A DNA stretch of 5,678 nucleotides from Nitriliruptoraceae bacterium (GTDB lineage: Bacteria; Actinomycetota; Nitriliruptoria; Nitriliruptorales; Nitriliruptoraceae): the NCBI GenBank assembly GCA_007134165.1, contig SLLJ01000016.1:1-5678 (forward strand). The letters are read 5' to 3'. A program made the translations under genes and the position numbers. The notes under the pieces are model-generated. The model searched no databases. It saw only the letters and a program-made list of their open reading frames with translations, and had not been told where the DNA came from. Shown piece after piece: positions 1-5,115 of this stretch; within the stretch, counting starts at the first letter, position 1, and each line of letters opens with the position of its first letter.

Positions 1-146
1 CGGCCGGCGCCGATCTGCCGCGATTCCTGGTCGGCTGGGCAACCGACAGCCTGCCTGCCTACCCTGCCACAAGGTCATTGGCAGGGGGCGAGAGCCACTG
101 GCTTCCGCCTCTTGGCCAGTCGGAGCGATCCGTCTTGGAGGTTGGG
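1..146 (+). other. 5' region of the amidase gene, open frame running to the window edge
   Basis: There is no separate gene that I can support here. The amidase reading frame stays open leftwards to base 3 without a stop and has coding-like third positions near the left edge, so a longer N-terminus, or a gene end fused in the same frame, cannot be excluded. A TTG at 78 is a possible upstream start but has no good ribosome binding site. A perfect 6-bp inverted repeat (ACTGGC at 97-102, GCCAGT at 115-120) could form a hairpin in the leader. No convincing -35/-10 pair was seen. Confidence 0.4.
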
Positions 147-1067
147 GTGGAGCGCAGGGCCCTGCTGCGAATCGGCGTAGCCATGATCGTCGCCGGGGCC
201 GTGGGCTGGCGTGCTCTGCCGCTGCGCGACTCGAAGCTGTCAGCGGACTCCTCCGACGCCAGTGCGAAGGGTCTCTCGGACGCTCAAACCGACCCGGCAA
301 CCGCCGGCGACCGTGCGCGCGACGGCGAGGCGACCGTGTCACGCGAGCCGGACTCTGCGCCGGCACCGGACCCCGTCACCGATCCCGACCGAACACCCGA
401 CCCGGATCCGGAGCCCGCTCCGCAGCACGAGCACGAGCCCGAGCCTGAACCTGCGCCAGCGCCGGAAGCCGCCCCGCAGCACGAGTCGCAACCGTTGCGG
501 GTCGAGGTGATCTGCCGTGAGGCACTGGGTCTTGCCGCACCGGTGGGTGTGGGCGTGATCCACACCATCGACCGTATGATGCTGCACCACACTGCGGTCG
601 CGCTTGGCGACAATGCTCTCGCGCCCCAGCGGCTGCGTGGACACCAGCGCTACCACCAGCAGCAGGGCTGGCCGGACATCGCCTACCACTACGGCGTGGA
701 CCTTCGTGGCAACCTCTACGAGCTGCGCACGCCGGACTGGGCCGGGGACACCTTCACCGAGTACGACCCGGCTGGTCACCTCTTGGTCGTGTGCGAGGGC
801 GACTACGACCGCGAACAACCGACCGATGCGATGTTGCAGGCCACCGCCGAGATCCTCGCGTACGGTGCGACGGTCCACGGCGCCGACCCGCAGCGCCTGA
901 CCGGGCACCGTGACCTGGCGGCCACCACCTGTCCCGGCGATCACCTGTACGCCCGCCTCGACGAGTTGCGTGTCGAGGTCCTGCGGTTGGCCACGGCACC
1001 GTTGACGCTGGACCTGGTGTGTGGTGCCCAAGCGCAGGCCCGGCTGGCGTCGATCGAAGGCGCGTAA
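147..1067 (+). CDS. Peptidoglycan recognition / type-2 N-acetylmuramoyl-L-alanine amidase, membrane-anchored
   Basis: This is a probable zinc amidase that cuts the bond between N-acetylmuramic acid and the L-alanine of the stem peptide, acting outside the cytoplasmic membrane. The GTG at 147 was chosen because GGAGG (137-141) sits 5 bases before it and it places a basic plus hydrophobic export segment at the N-terminus (306 aa). RRALLR at residues 3-8 resembles a twin-arginine motif, followed by a hydrophobic stretch at about 9-21. No clear AxA cleavage site follows, so it may stay as a membrane anchor. Residues about 68-117 form a Pro/Glu/Asp/His-rich stalk. The amidase domain spans about 119-275: LHHTA with zinc ligand His147, catalytic-type Tyr180 in IAYHYGVD, His254 in GHRD and Cys262 in TTCPGD. 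The T7-lysozyme lysine two residues before the Cys is Thr here, as in many PGRPs. All zinc ligands are present, so activity is expected. The gene stands alone, with a long gap downstream. Confidence 0.88.
   Translation: MERRALLRIGVAMIVAGAVGWRALPLRDSKLSADSSDASAKGLSDAQTDPATAGDRARDGEATVSREPDSAPAPDPVTDPDRTPDPDPEPAPQHEHEPEPEPAPAPEAAPQHESQPLRVEVICREALGLAAPVGVGVIHTIDRMMLHHTAVALGDNALAPQRLRGHQRYHQQQGWPDIAYHYGVDLRGNLYELRTPDWAGDTFTEYDPAGHLLVVCEGDYDREQPTDAMLQATAEILAYGATVHGADPQRLTGHRDLAATTCPGDHLYARLDELRVEVLRLATAPLTLDLVCGAQAQARLASIEGA
420..485 (+). repeat. In-frame 12-bp direct repeat in the amidase stalk
   Basis: CCGCAGCACGAG occurs at 420-431 and again at 474-485, 54 bases (18 codons) apart, encoding APQHE twice. 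The DNA between is alternating Pro/Glu/Ala codons. This looks like a short internal duplication in a low-complexity linker, a kind of region that readily changes length. It is not a mobile-element repeat. Confidence 0.7.
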
Positions 1068-1383
1068 CGTAGGGGGAAGGAGGTCGGGCACCACTCGCCA
1101 GGACGAGAGTTCAGCACCGCCGCGACCTTCGCGATCGTACGACTGCACCGGCGCAGCACCGAGGGCCCAGCAGCCACTTCCCGTCGGAGTGAACAAGTCC
1201 TCCAAGCTCGAGGAAGCCGTCCAGCACCGGTGGTGCGGTATCGAGGGCGAGGTACCCGTCGCTGTGGGCCTGCCGGCGCGTCCTACACCGACGGCGAACT
1301 CCAGGTGTGCAGTGATCACACCGCAGGACCAACCGACGAGCAGTGCGCCGCCTGAACCTCTCGAAGAACCTCGTCAACAACGC

Positions 1384-1412
1384 TTGACAATCACTGACGG
1401 CCTGGGCAGAGT
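1384..1412 (+). promoter_or_regulatory. Possible promoter of the membrane-protein gene
   Basis: A perfect TTGACA -35 hexamer lies at 1384-1389. With the ideal 17-base spacer the -10 position (1407-1412) reads CAGAGT, which keeps only the A, A and final T of TATAAT. Transcription would begin near 1419-1420 and give a leader of about 180 bases before the ATG at 1602. The -35 is striking in GC-rich DNA but the -10 is weak, so this is tentative. Confidence 0.33.
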
Positions 1413-1550
1413 GAGAAGAACCCGCGCTCTGTTCCTCACGGTTTCGGCGTCGTCGAGACCGGGCACTGCACGGCCGCGGGTTGCGGCTACCGGCACTGGC
1501 TTTCGATGTGAGGTGTCGGGCTCAGAGAGGTCGAATGGTCCAAGCCTCTC
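1411..1550 (+). promoter_or_regulatory. Putative structured 5' leader with alternative pairings
   Basis: Visible stems are GTGAG (1411-1415) with CTCAC (1435-1439), continued after an AA bulge by GAAC (1418-1421) with GTTC (1431-1434); GCCGC (1473-1477) with GCGGC (1483-1487); and GAGAGG (1525-1530) with CCTCTC (1545-1550). AACCCGCG (1419-1426) is also fully complementary to CGCGGGTT (1475-1482), a pairing that would break the first two hairpins. That is the geometry of a switch or attenuator, but stems this short also arise by chance in GC-rich DNA. I could not match it to a known riboswitch class. Confidence 0.25.
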
Positions 1551-1601
1551 CGACTGGGCGCTGCCATGCGGTATGGAGTGAGCAGCAAGGAGGTTGGAGT
1601 C

Positions 1602-2951
1602 ATGAGCACCTCCCAGATTCCGCTGACGTCAGCCAAGGTGGGCGCCGACGCTGCGACGGGGGGTGGTAGCGCCATTGCAAGGGACACGGGCGGTCGATCC
1701 GAAGTCTTCTCGCAGCTCCTCCCGGCGTTGTCGGGAGGAGCGCGTGGTCTCCGGGACCCGGCCTCATTCCTGGCGATCGGCATCGTGTTGGCGCTGACGC
1801 TCGCTCCGGCGCTCATGGTCGTCGGCGCGATCGCCCTCCAGGGACTTGCTCCGACGGCTCAGTTCGGGACTCGCGGCGGATTCGCTCAGTTCGGCGCGGC
1901 CCTCGTGGTCATGGTGGTGTTCGGAGTTCTGGCCCTGACCTGGTCATGGATGGCGGTCAGCGTGCGTGCGGCGAGCCTGGCCCGAGGCGAGCCGTTGGGG
2001 ACCTGGAGGAGCGTTGTCACGGGCCTGAAGCGATGGCTCGTCGCCTTGGCGGCGCTGTTGGCACTGTTGGTCGTCCCGCTGGTGTTCCTGATGCTGCATG
2101 TCGTCGCCCGGAGCATGGCAGGGATCATGGTGCTGTCGATCGTGAGCCTCGTGCTGACCGTGTTCGTCATGATCGGCTTGTTCCTGGCGCTGCTGGCCCT
2201 CCTGCTGGGTTTCTGGTTCGTCGCTGCGTTCGCCGCCGCGGACCTGCGGGCCGGGGTTGGTGCGGTGCTGCGGCGCACACTCAGGCTGGCGACGTCCAAT
2301 CCGGGCGCGATGGCGCTGCTGGTCGTCGTCACCCTCTATGTCAGTTTGTTGATCGTGCAGGTCTTGAGTCTTCCGGCGCTGGCCTCCTTCGCTGTGGGCT
2401 CGGACATCAGTGTGGTCGCAGGTCTGGAAGGTCGCACCGTGACTTCGGGGCTGATGGTGGGACTGCTCAGCCTGTTCGTTCTGGTGTTGCTGCTCATCCC
2501 GGTCGTGTTCGTCGCATCGACGCTGACGACCTTCGTGGTCCGCCTCGGGCCGGAGGTGGAGGAAGCTCGCATCGGTGCGATCCTGGCGGACCTGCGCAGC
2601 CGACTGGGTCGTGCGGGTCGAGCCAGCGAGAGATCCCGGGAGCGCGAACCTGTTGCCGACCATCCGGTGGAACCAAGCGCTCCACGGGTATCGCAGCAAC
2701 GTCAGTCGGCCCGGACCGATCCGGCGGACGTGCGTCTCGAGGATCTGCCCGCTCCGGAGACGTCGCTTCCGACTCCGGATCGCGAGCCTGGTACGGGTCC
2801 CAACGCGCCGGTCGCCGGGGAGGAATCCGCGGATAGTCGGGCCGCTCCGGCCACCGCGAGTCCTCCCGTCGAGCAGCCGGACCACCGGTCCCAGGGCCTG
2901 GACCTGTCGTCCTTGGCACCTCCCGACGTAGGGCGCCGAGCTGAGGACTAG
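1602..2951 (+). CDS. Multi-pass membrane protein of unknown function with a disordered C-terminal tail
   Basis: I do not recognise a specific family. The ATG at 1602 (449 aa) is preferred over the in-frame ATG at 1566 because a perfect AAGGAGGT (1587-1594) lies 7 bases before it. Residues 1-50 are soluble. Hydrophobic segments follow at about 54-80, 96-119, 144-167, 176-213 (long enough for one or two helices), 236-264 and 284-312, giving roughly six or seven membrane helices. A charged stretch, LRRTLRLATSNPG, lies just before the fifth segment. The layout resembles bacterial membrane proteins of the DUF975/GPDPase-membrane-domain kind, but I see no diagnostic motif. Residues about 335-449 are rich in Pro, Glu, Asp, Arg and Ser, with no hydrophobic core, and look disordered. 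Third-position G/C bias drops there, as is common in such tails. No catalytic residues are evident. An envelope scaffold, transporter-like or regulatory role are all possible. Confidence 0.85.
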   Translation: MSTSQIPLTSAKVGADAATGGGSAIARDTGGRSEVFSQLLPALSGGARGLRDPASFLAIGIVLALTLAPALMVVGAIALQGLAPTAQFGTRGGFAQFGAALVVMVVFGVLALTWSWMAVSVRAASLARGEPLGTWRSVVTGLKRWLVALAALLALLVVPLVFLMLHVVARSMAGIMVLSIVSLVLTVFVMIGLFLALLALLLGFWFVAAFAAADLRAGVGAVLRRTLRLATSNPGAMALLVVVTLYVSLLIVQVLSLPALASFAVGSDISVVAGLEGRTVTSGLMVGLLSLFVLVLLLIPVVFVASTLTTFVVRLGPEVEEARIGAILADLRSRLGRAGRASERSREREPVADHPVEPSAPRVSQQRQSARTDPADVRLEDLPAPETSLPTPDREPGTGPNAPVAGEESADSRAAPATASPPVEQPDHRSQGLDLSSLAPPDVGRRAED

Positions 2952-2963
2952 TTCGAGCTTGGT

Positions 2964-3026
2964 CCAAGGTCCTGCTCCTGTCGAACAGCAGGCGGCCTTG
3001 GCGTTCGAGCCTGCCGGGGACCTTGG
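2964..3026 (+). terminator. Large inverted repeat after the membrane-protein gene, possible terminator
   Basis: CCAAGGTCC (2964-2972) is perfectly complementary to GGACCTTGG (3018-3026), starting 13 bases after the stop codon. Inside it, GCAGGC (2988-2993) pairs with GCCTGC (3009-3014), or alternatively CCTGCT (2971-2976) pairs with AGCAGG (2987-2992). GTTCGAGC also occurs twice as a direct repeat (2951-2958, 3003-3010). There is no run of T after the stem, so if it stops transcription it is not a classical intrinsic terminator. U-tract-poor hairpins are often proposed for GC-rich actinobacteria. Confidence 0.4.
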
Positions 3027-3053
3027 CCCGTAGTGGCGGATCGGCCGCCCCGT

Positions 3054-3059
3054 TACCGT
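3054..3059 (+). promoter_or_regulatory. Possible -10 element for the DUF2510 gene
   Basis: TACCGT in the context GTTACCGT fits the TAnnnT pattern of actinobacterial housekeeping -10 boxes. The -35 position about 17 bases upstream (TAGTGG) is poor. Transcription would start near 3066, leaving a leader of about 130 bases that contains all the hairpins at 3084-3178. Confidence 0.28.
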
Positions 3060-3083
3060 CAGAAGTGCCCTTGGTTGCAGTTG

Positions 3084-3178
3084 GCGACACCAGAGGTGGC
3101 CGCCGCCGGGCCGGTGTCGCAGCAGGGCTACAAGGCGGGGACGGCGCCCGACCGGCGGTCGGGGCACCGTTGCGGTGC
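3084..3178 (+). promoter_or_regulatory. Hairpin cluster in the leader of the DUF2510 gene
   Basis: Three perfect inverted repeats lie in 95 bases. GCGACACC (3084-3091) pairs with GGTGTCGC (3113-3120), with GGCC/GGCC (3098-3101, 3109-3112) inside. CCCGACC (3147-3153) pairs with GGTCGGG (3157-3163) around a 3-base loop. GCACCG (3164-3169) pairs with CGGTGC (3173-3178) around a 3-base loop. The last two abut with no base between them, and the second ends 7 bases before the AGGAGG of the gene. This could be a cis-acting RNA, a terminator for upstream transcription, or a cluster of operators. I recognise no known riboswitch consensus in it. Confidence 0.42.
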
Positions 3179-3198
3179 GGCGTCTAGGAGGTGCGGGG

Positions 3199-4176
3199 AT
3201 GTCAACGACATCATCAGGCTGGTACCCGGACCCGGCCGACGAACTCCAGCAGCGCTACTGGGACGGTGCAGGTTGGACGCACCAGACCCGTGCGATCCCA
3301 GACTCCCGGCGAACGCCCACGTCCTCCACCGACCCCTATCCGGCATCAGCCCACCCACCGGCGGGCGACCCACCCCAGACTGCAGACGCCCAACCCGCCG
3401 AGGACCGCGACACCGACCCTTCGCACGACGTCGACGCCACCAGCCGCCGTGGCCGCACCGCAGCACTCCTCGGCGTTGGCACGGTGGCTGTTGTCGCACT
3501 CGCGGCCAGCGCCTGGCTGTGGTTCAACGACAGCAGGCAGATGCCCGAGCTGCGGCTCGAACCGGTGGCGGTCGATGACGCGACGGAAGCGTGGGCCGAT
3601 GCCGCCGGTGCGCAGGACGCCGCGGATGTCTCGGCTGACCCCTCCGATGGCGCGGCCGTTGCGCAAGACACCGAGGAGCCCTCGACATCCGACCTGCTCG
3701 ACCCTGAGTCCGCCGTTCCCACCCCGCAGACCGGGCAGCAGGAGGAACTCGTGCGTGTCGACTTCGACGGGGTCTGCGAGGCCTGGCTCACCCCCACCGA
3801 ACTCGCCACTCAGCAGATCCGTCCCTGGGAGTTCCCGGCGCAGTGCCCCACGGCGCCAGTGAACCTGTTGGGCCTCGACGAACGTTGGATCGTGGTCGTC
3901 GCCTCGCTCAACGGCGCCGATTTCCGCTACGAGGAGGCGCTGTCTCGGGCGGCCGGCGTGGATCTGCACGGTCAGGTGCTGTGGTCGTCGCACTACCCGT
4001 CGCTCAACCCCGACCTGTGGGTGGTCTACGACGGTCCGTTCCCCACGCGCGCGGGGGCATCGGATGCGGCCAGCCGACGGGGCGGTGCGAGCTACCCGCG
4101 GGTGCTCTCGGATGACGCCGGGGACCGCTACTGCCTCGACCTCGTCGCCAACTGCGCCGGGGAGCGCCGCAACTGA
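3199..4176 (+). CDS. DUF2510 membrane protein with an extracytoplasmic SPOR-like C-terminal domain
   Basis: The ATG at 3199 (325 aa) follows AGGAGG (3186-3191) by 7 bases. An in-frame GTG at 3175 would add eight residues but lies inside a hairpin and lacks a site. Residues 7-31 are a textbook DUF2510 motif: GWYPDP, then RYWDGAGWT. A Pro/Ser/Thr/Asp-rich linker follows, then one membrane helix at about 87-109. Preceding RRGR and the N-terminal DUF2510 suggest N-in, C-out topology. Residues about 120-185 are an acidic, Ala/Asp/Pro-rich stalk. Residues about 229-304 resemble a SPOR-type repeat fold: a strand WIVVVASLNG, a helix, then LWVVYDGPF and a second helix. SPOR domains bind glycan strands stripped of stem peptides, so wall binding is plausible. 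Cys193, Cys206, Cys312 and Cys319 are all on the presumed outer side and could form disulfides. The DUF2510 call is firm; the SPOR-like call is by pattern only. Confidence 0.88.
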   Translation: MSTTSSGWYPDPADELQQRYWDGAGWTHQTRAIPDSRRTPTSSTDPYPASAHPPAGDPPQTADAQPAEDRDTDPSHDVDATSRRGRTAALLGVGTVAVVALAASAWLWFNDSRQMPELRLEPVAVDDATEAWADAAGAQDAADVSADPSDGAAVAQDTEEPSTSDLLDPESAVPTPQTGQQEELVRVDFDGVCEAWLTPTELATQQIRPWEFPAQCPTAPVNLLGLDERWIVVVASLNGADFRYEEALSRAAGVDLHGQVLWSSHYPSLNPDLWVVYDGPFPTRAGASDAASRRGGASYPRVLSDDAGDRYCLDLVANCAGERRN

Positions 4177-4186
4177 CCTGATGAGC

Positions 4187-4220
4187 GGCGGACCCTGGCA
4201 CGCGATCATCGCGTTCCGCC
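4187..4220 (+). terminator. Terminator-like hairpin after the DUF2510 gene
   Basis: GGCGGA (4187-4192) pairs with TCCGCC (4215-4220), and inside it ACGCGA (4200-4205) pairs with TCGCGT (4209-4214) around a TCA loop. The two right-hand arms are contiguous, and the left arms are separated by a 7-base bulge. It starts 11 bases after the stop codon, where a terminator is expected. No T-run follows. Confidence 0.42.
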
Positions 4221-4265
4221 CGCCGTTGCCTCCGAGCACTGGACATCATCGCTGCGGTTGCTGGG

Positions 4266-4438
4266 CTAGCCGCTGAAGCAGATCCCCAGTCCGGGAGCGA
4301 TCCCCATCGGGTTGGCGACGAGACGCTCGGTCCTGCGCTCCATCCGCGTGCTCGTCGCGGCGTCCGGCGACACGAGGCCGTGTTCGACCGGTCGTCCTGG
4401 CCGGCGGGTGCAACTCGCACGAGCAGGTCCGCTACCAA
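4266..4438 (-). pseudogene. Possible remnant of a minus-strand gene (C-terminal end)
   Basis: Read on the minus strand, the frame ending in TAG at 4266-4268 encodes SPDAATSTRMERRTERLVAN followed by PMGIAPGLGICFSG, with nearly all third positions G or C from about 4390 down to the stop. It has no convincing start or ribosome binding site. Immediately upstream, a different minus-strand frame reads VADLLVRVAPAGQDD from a TTG at 4438, with AGGAG (4446-4442) only 3 bases away, and is equally coding-like. The two parts would need a frameshift between about 4380 and 4395 to join. It may be a decayed gene or a chance open stretch in GC-rich DNA. I recognise no family. Confidence 0.25.
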
Positions 4439-4474
4439 CGACTCCTACGATTGGGGACCAATGGCCCTGGCCTC

Positions 4475-4503
4475 TTCGCTTTCTGCCGCCCGATTCGTAT
4501 CAT
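4475..4503 (+). promoter_or_regulatory. Possible promoter of the Nudix gene
   Basis: TATCAT (4498-4503) fits a -10 box and lies in the most AT-rich part of the gap. TTCGCT (4475-4480), 17 bases upstream, is a weak -35. The predicted start near 4510 would give a leader of about 60 bases. Confidence 0.3.
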
Positions 4504-4572
4504 TGCGAGTTGGGGTGACCGCCTGGGCGCCCCGAACGCTCATCGAACGACCCTGCCGAGGAGGTGCCGGCG

Positions 4573-5013
4573 ATGGCTACCACCCGCTATGCGCTGGCTG
4601 CGGCTCGGCAGTCCGGCGCGGCCTACGAGTTCCTTCTCGTCGAGACCCGGGGAGGCACGCTCACACTGCCCAAAGGCCGGCGCGAGCCCGGGGAGTCCGG
4701 CCCGCAGGCGGCTCGCCGCGAGGCCCGCGAGGAGGCAGGGATCGGCGTGCGCCGCCGTGAACTGACCGGACAGGTCGCGGTCTACGGCCACCGCACCGCC
4801 AAGGGCCGCGAGCACACCGTGGTCGCCTACGCCGCACTCGGCGGTCGCAGGGTCCGGCGCCGTCGGGCCGAACGGTGGCGCAGGCGGTGCTGGCTCACGG
4901 TCGAGCAACTCCGGCACGACGATCGGGTCGGCGACGCGCTGGTGGCCGTGATCGACAAGGTCGATCGGCGGCTCGTGGCCGATCGACAAGCCGCCGTGCA
5001 GATCGCAGCCTGA
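4573..5013 (+). CDS. Nudix hydrolase (MutT/Ap4A-type)
   Basis: This enzyme would hydrolyse a nucleoside diphosphate linked to another group (for example an oxidised nucleotide or a diadenosine polyphosphate) using divalent metal, in the cytoplasm. The ATG at 4573 (146 aa) is 8 bases after GGAGG (4560-4564); an in-frame GTG at 4564 overlaps that site and is rejected. The Nudix box GX5EX7REUXEEXGU is complete at residues 35-57: Gly35, Glu41, Arg49-Glu50, Glu53-Glu54, Gly56, Ile57. It is preceded by TLPKG, as in MutT and Ap4A-hydrolase-like members. The length is typical of a single-domain Nudix protein. Residues 91-105 carry a very basic stretch (GRRVRRRRAERWRRR) just before WLTVEQL, where a substrate-specificity loop often lies. 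The substrate cannot be told from sequence alone. No signal peptide or membrane helix is visible. The aroK gene follows after about 100 bases. Confidence 0.93.
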   Translation: MATTRYALAAARQSGAAYEFLLVETRGGTLTLPKGRREPGESGPQAARREAREEAGIGVRRRELTGQVAVYGHRTAKGREHTVVAYAALGGRRVRRRRAERWRRRCWLTVEQLRHDDRVGDALVAVIDKVDRRLVADRQAAVQIAA

Positions 5014-5034
5014 CCCCCGACGCCCGCTGGGGTC
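5012..5034 (+). terminator. Short hairpin overlapping the Nudix stop codon
   Basis: GACCCC (5012-5017) pairs perfectly with GGGGTC (5029-5034) around an 11-base loop, and GGTCGCGACC at 5031-5040 is a perfect 10-base palindrome. This could be a weak terminator separating the Nudix gene from aroK. There is no T-run. Confidence 0.28.
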
Positions 5035-5080
5035 GCGACCGGGCGGATGATGCCACCTGCACCGTCGACACCTCGGGATC

Positions 5081-5086
5081 TACGCT
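5081..5086 (+). promoter_or_regulatory. Possible -10 element for aroK
   Basis: TACGCT fits the actinobacterial TAnnnT -10 pattern, 30 bases before the chosen GTG start. The -35 region (5058-5063, TGCACC) is only a partial match. If used, aroK-aroB would have its own short-leader promoter independent of the Nudix gene. Confidence 0.33.
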
Positions 5087-5115
5087 GGCCGCTGACGTCG
5101 CCGTCGGGAGCTGTC

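Larger units (their letters stand above)
1068..1601 (+). other. Long gap: coding-like fragments in shifting frames, then a hairpin-rich leader
   Basis: No intact gene is supported in this 534-base stretch. A perfect anti-SD match AAGGAGGT (1077-1084) has no ATG, GTG or TTG at usable distance. Third-position G/C bias then appears in successive frames: frame 1 at about 1183-1280 (contains LEEAVQHRWCGIEG), frame 0 at about 1278-1355 (contains YTDGELQVCSDHT and a TGA at 1353), frame 2 at 1343-1387 (VRRLNLSKNLVNNA then stop), and frame 0 at 1398-1511 (contains VETGHCTAAGCGYRHW then TGA). This fits a decayed gene, but a minus-strand frame at 1111-1380 is also protein-like, so the strand is uncertain. 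The right part holds three hairpins (1411-1439, 1473-1487, 1525-1550) that would lie in the leader of the next gene. No tRNA-like fold was seen. Confidence 0.45.
4177..4572 (+). other. Gap between the DUF2510 and Nudix genes
   Basis: Apart from the hairpin near its left end and the possible minus-strand remnant, I see no + strand gene. A + strand open frame at 4312-4518 lacks a ribosome binding site and any recognisable motif. The segment 4441-4515 is visibly richer in A and T than its surroundings, which suits a promoter region for the Nudix gene. Confidence 0.5.

Noticed and set aside
1..78. Divergent minus-strand gene starting at the ATG complement of 76-78
   Set aside because: No ribosome binding site on that strand and no recognisable sequence in the 26 codons visible.
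339..1319. Minus-strand open frame of 326 codons opposite the amidase gene
   Set aside because: It mirrors the biased codons of the amidase, has no recognisable domain or ribosome binding site, and covers the antisense of a domain with all catalytic residues intact.
1021..1581. A + strand open frame of 186 codons after the amidase gene, considered as an intact gene
   Set aside because: Its GTG start lies inside the amidase gene with no ribosome binding site. Coding bias is confined to a middle part, and the composition elsewhere is that of non-coding GC-rich DNA.
1390..1601. Known riboswitch (ydaO/c-di-AMP, cobalamin, GEMM) in the membrane-protein leader
   Set aside because: I looked for the conserved core motifs of these classes and saw none; the hairpins alone do not define a class.
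1946..2836. Second + strand frame of 296 codons within the membrane-protein gene
   Set aside because: A Gly/Arg-rich shadow frame in GC-rich DNA; the overlapping frame has membrane helices and a perfect ribosome binding site.
1944..3167. Minus-strand open frame of 407 codons opposite the membrane-protein gene
   Set aside because: Its His/Gln/Asp-rich translation is what antisense of Leu/Val membrane-helix codons gives. No start signal or domain is visible.
3346..4239. Minus-strand open frame of 297 codons opposite the DUF2510 gene
   Set aside because: Antisense shadow of a gene with a clear DUF2510 motif; no initiation signal or family motif.
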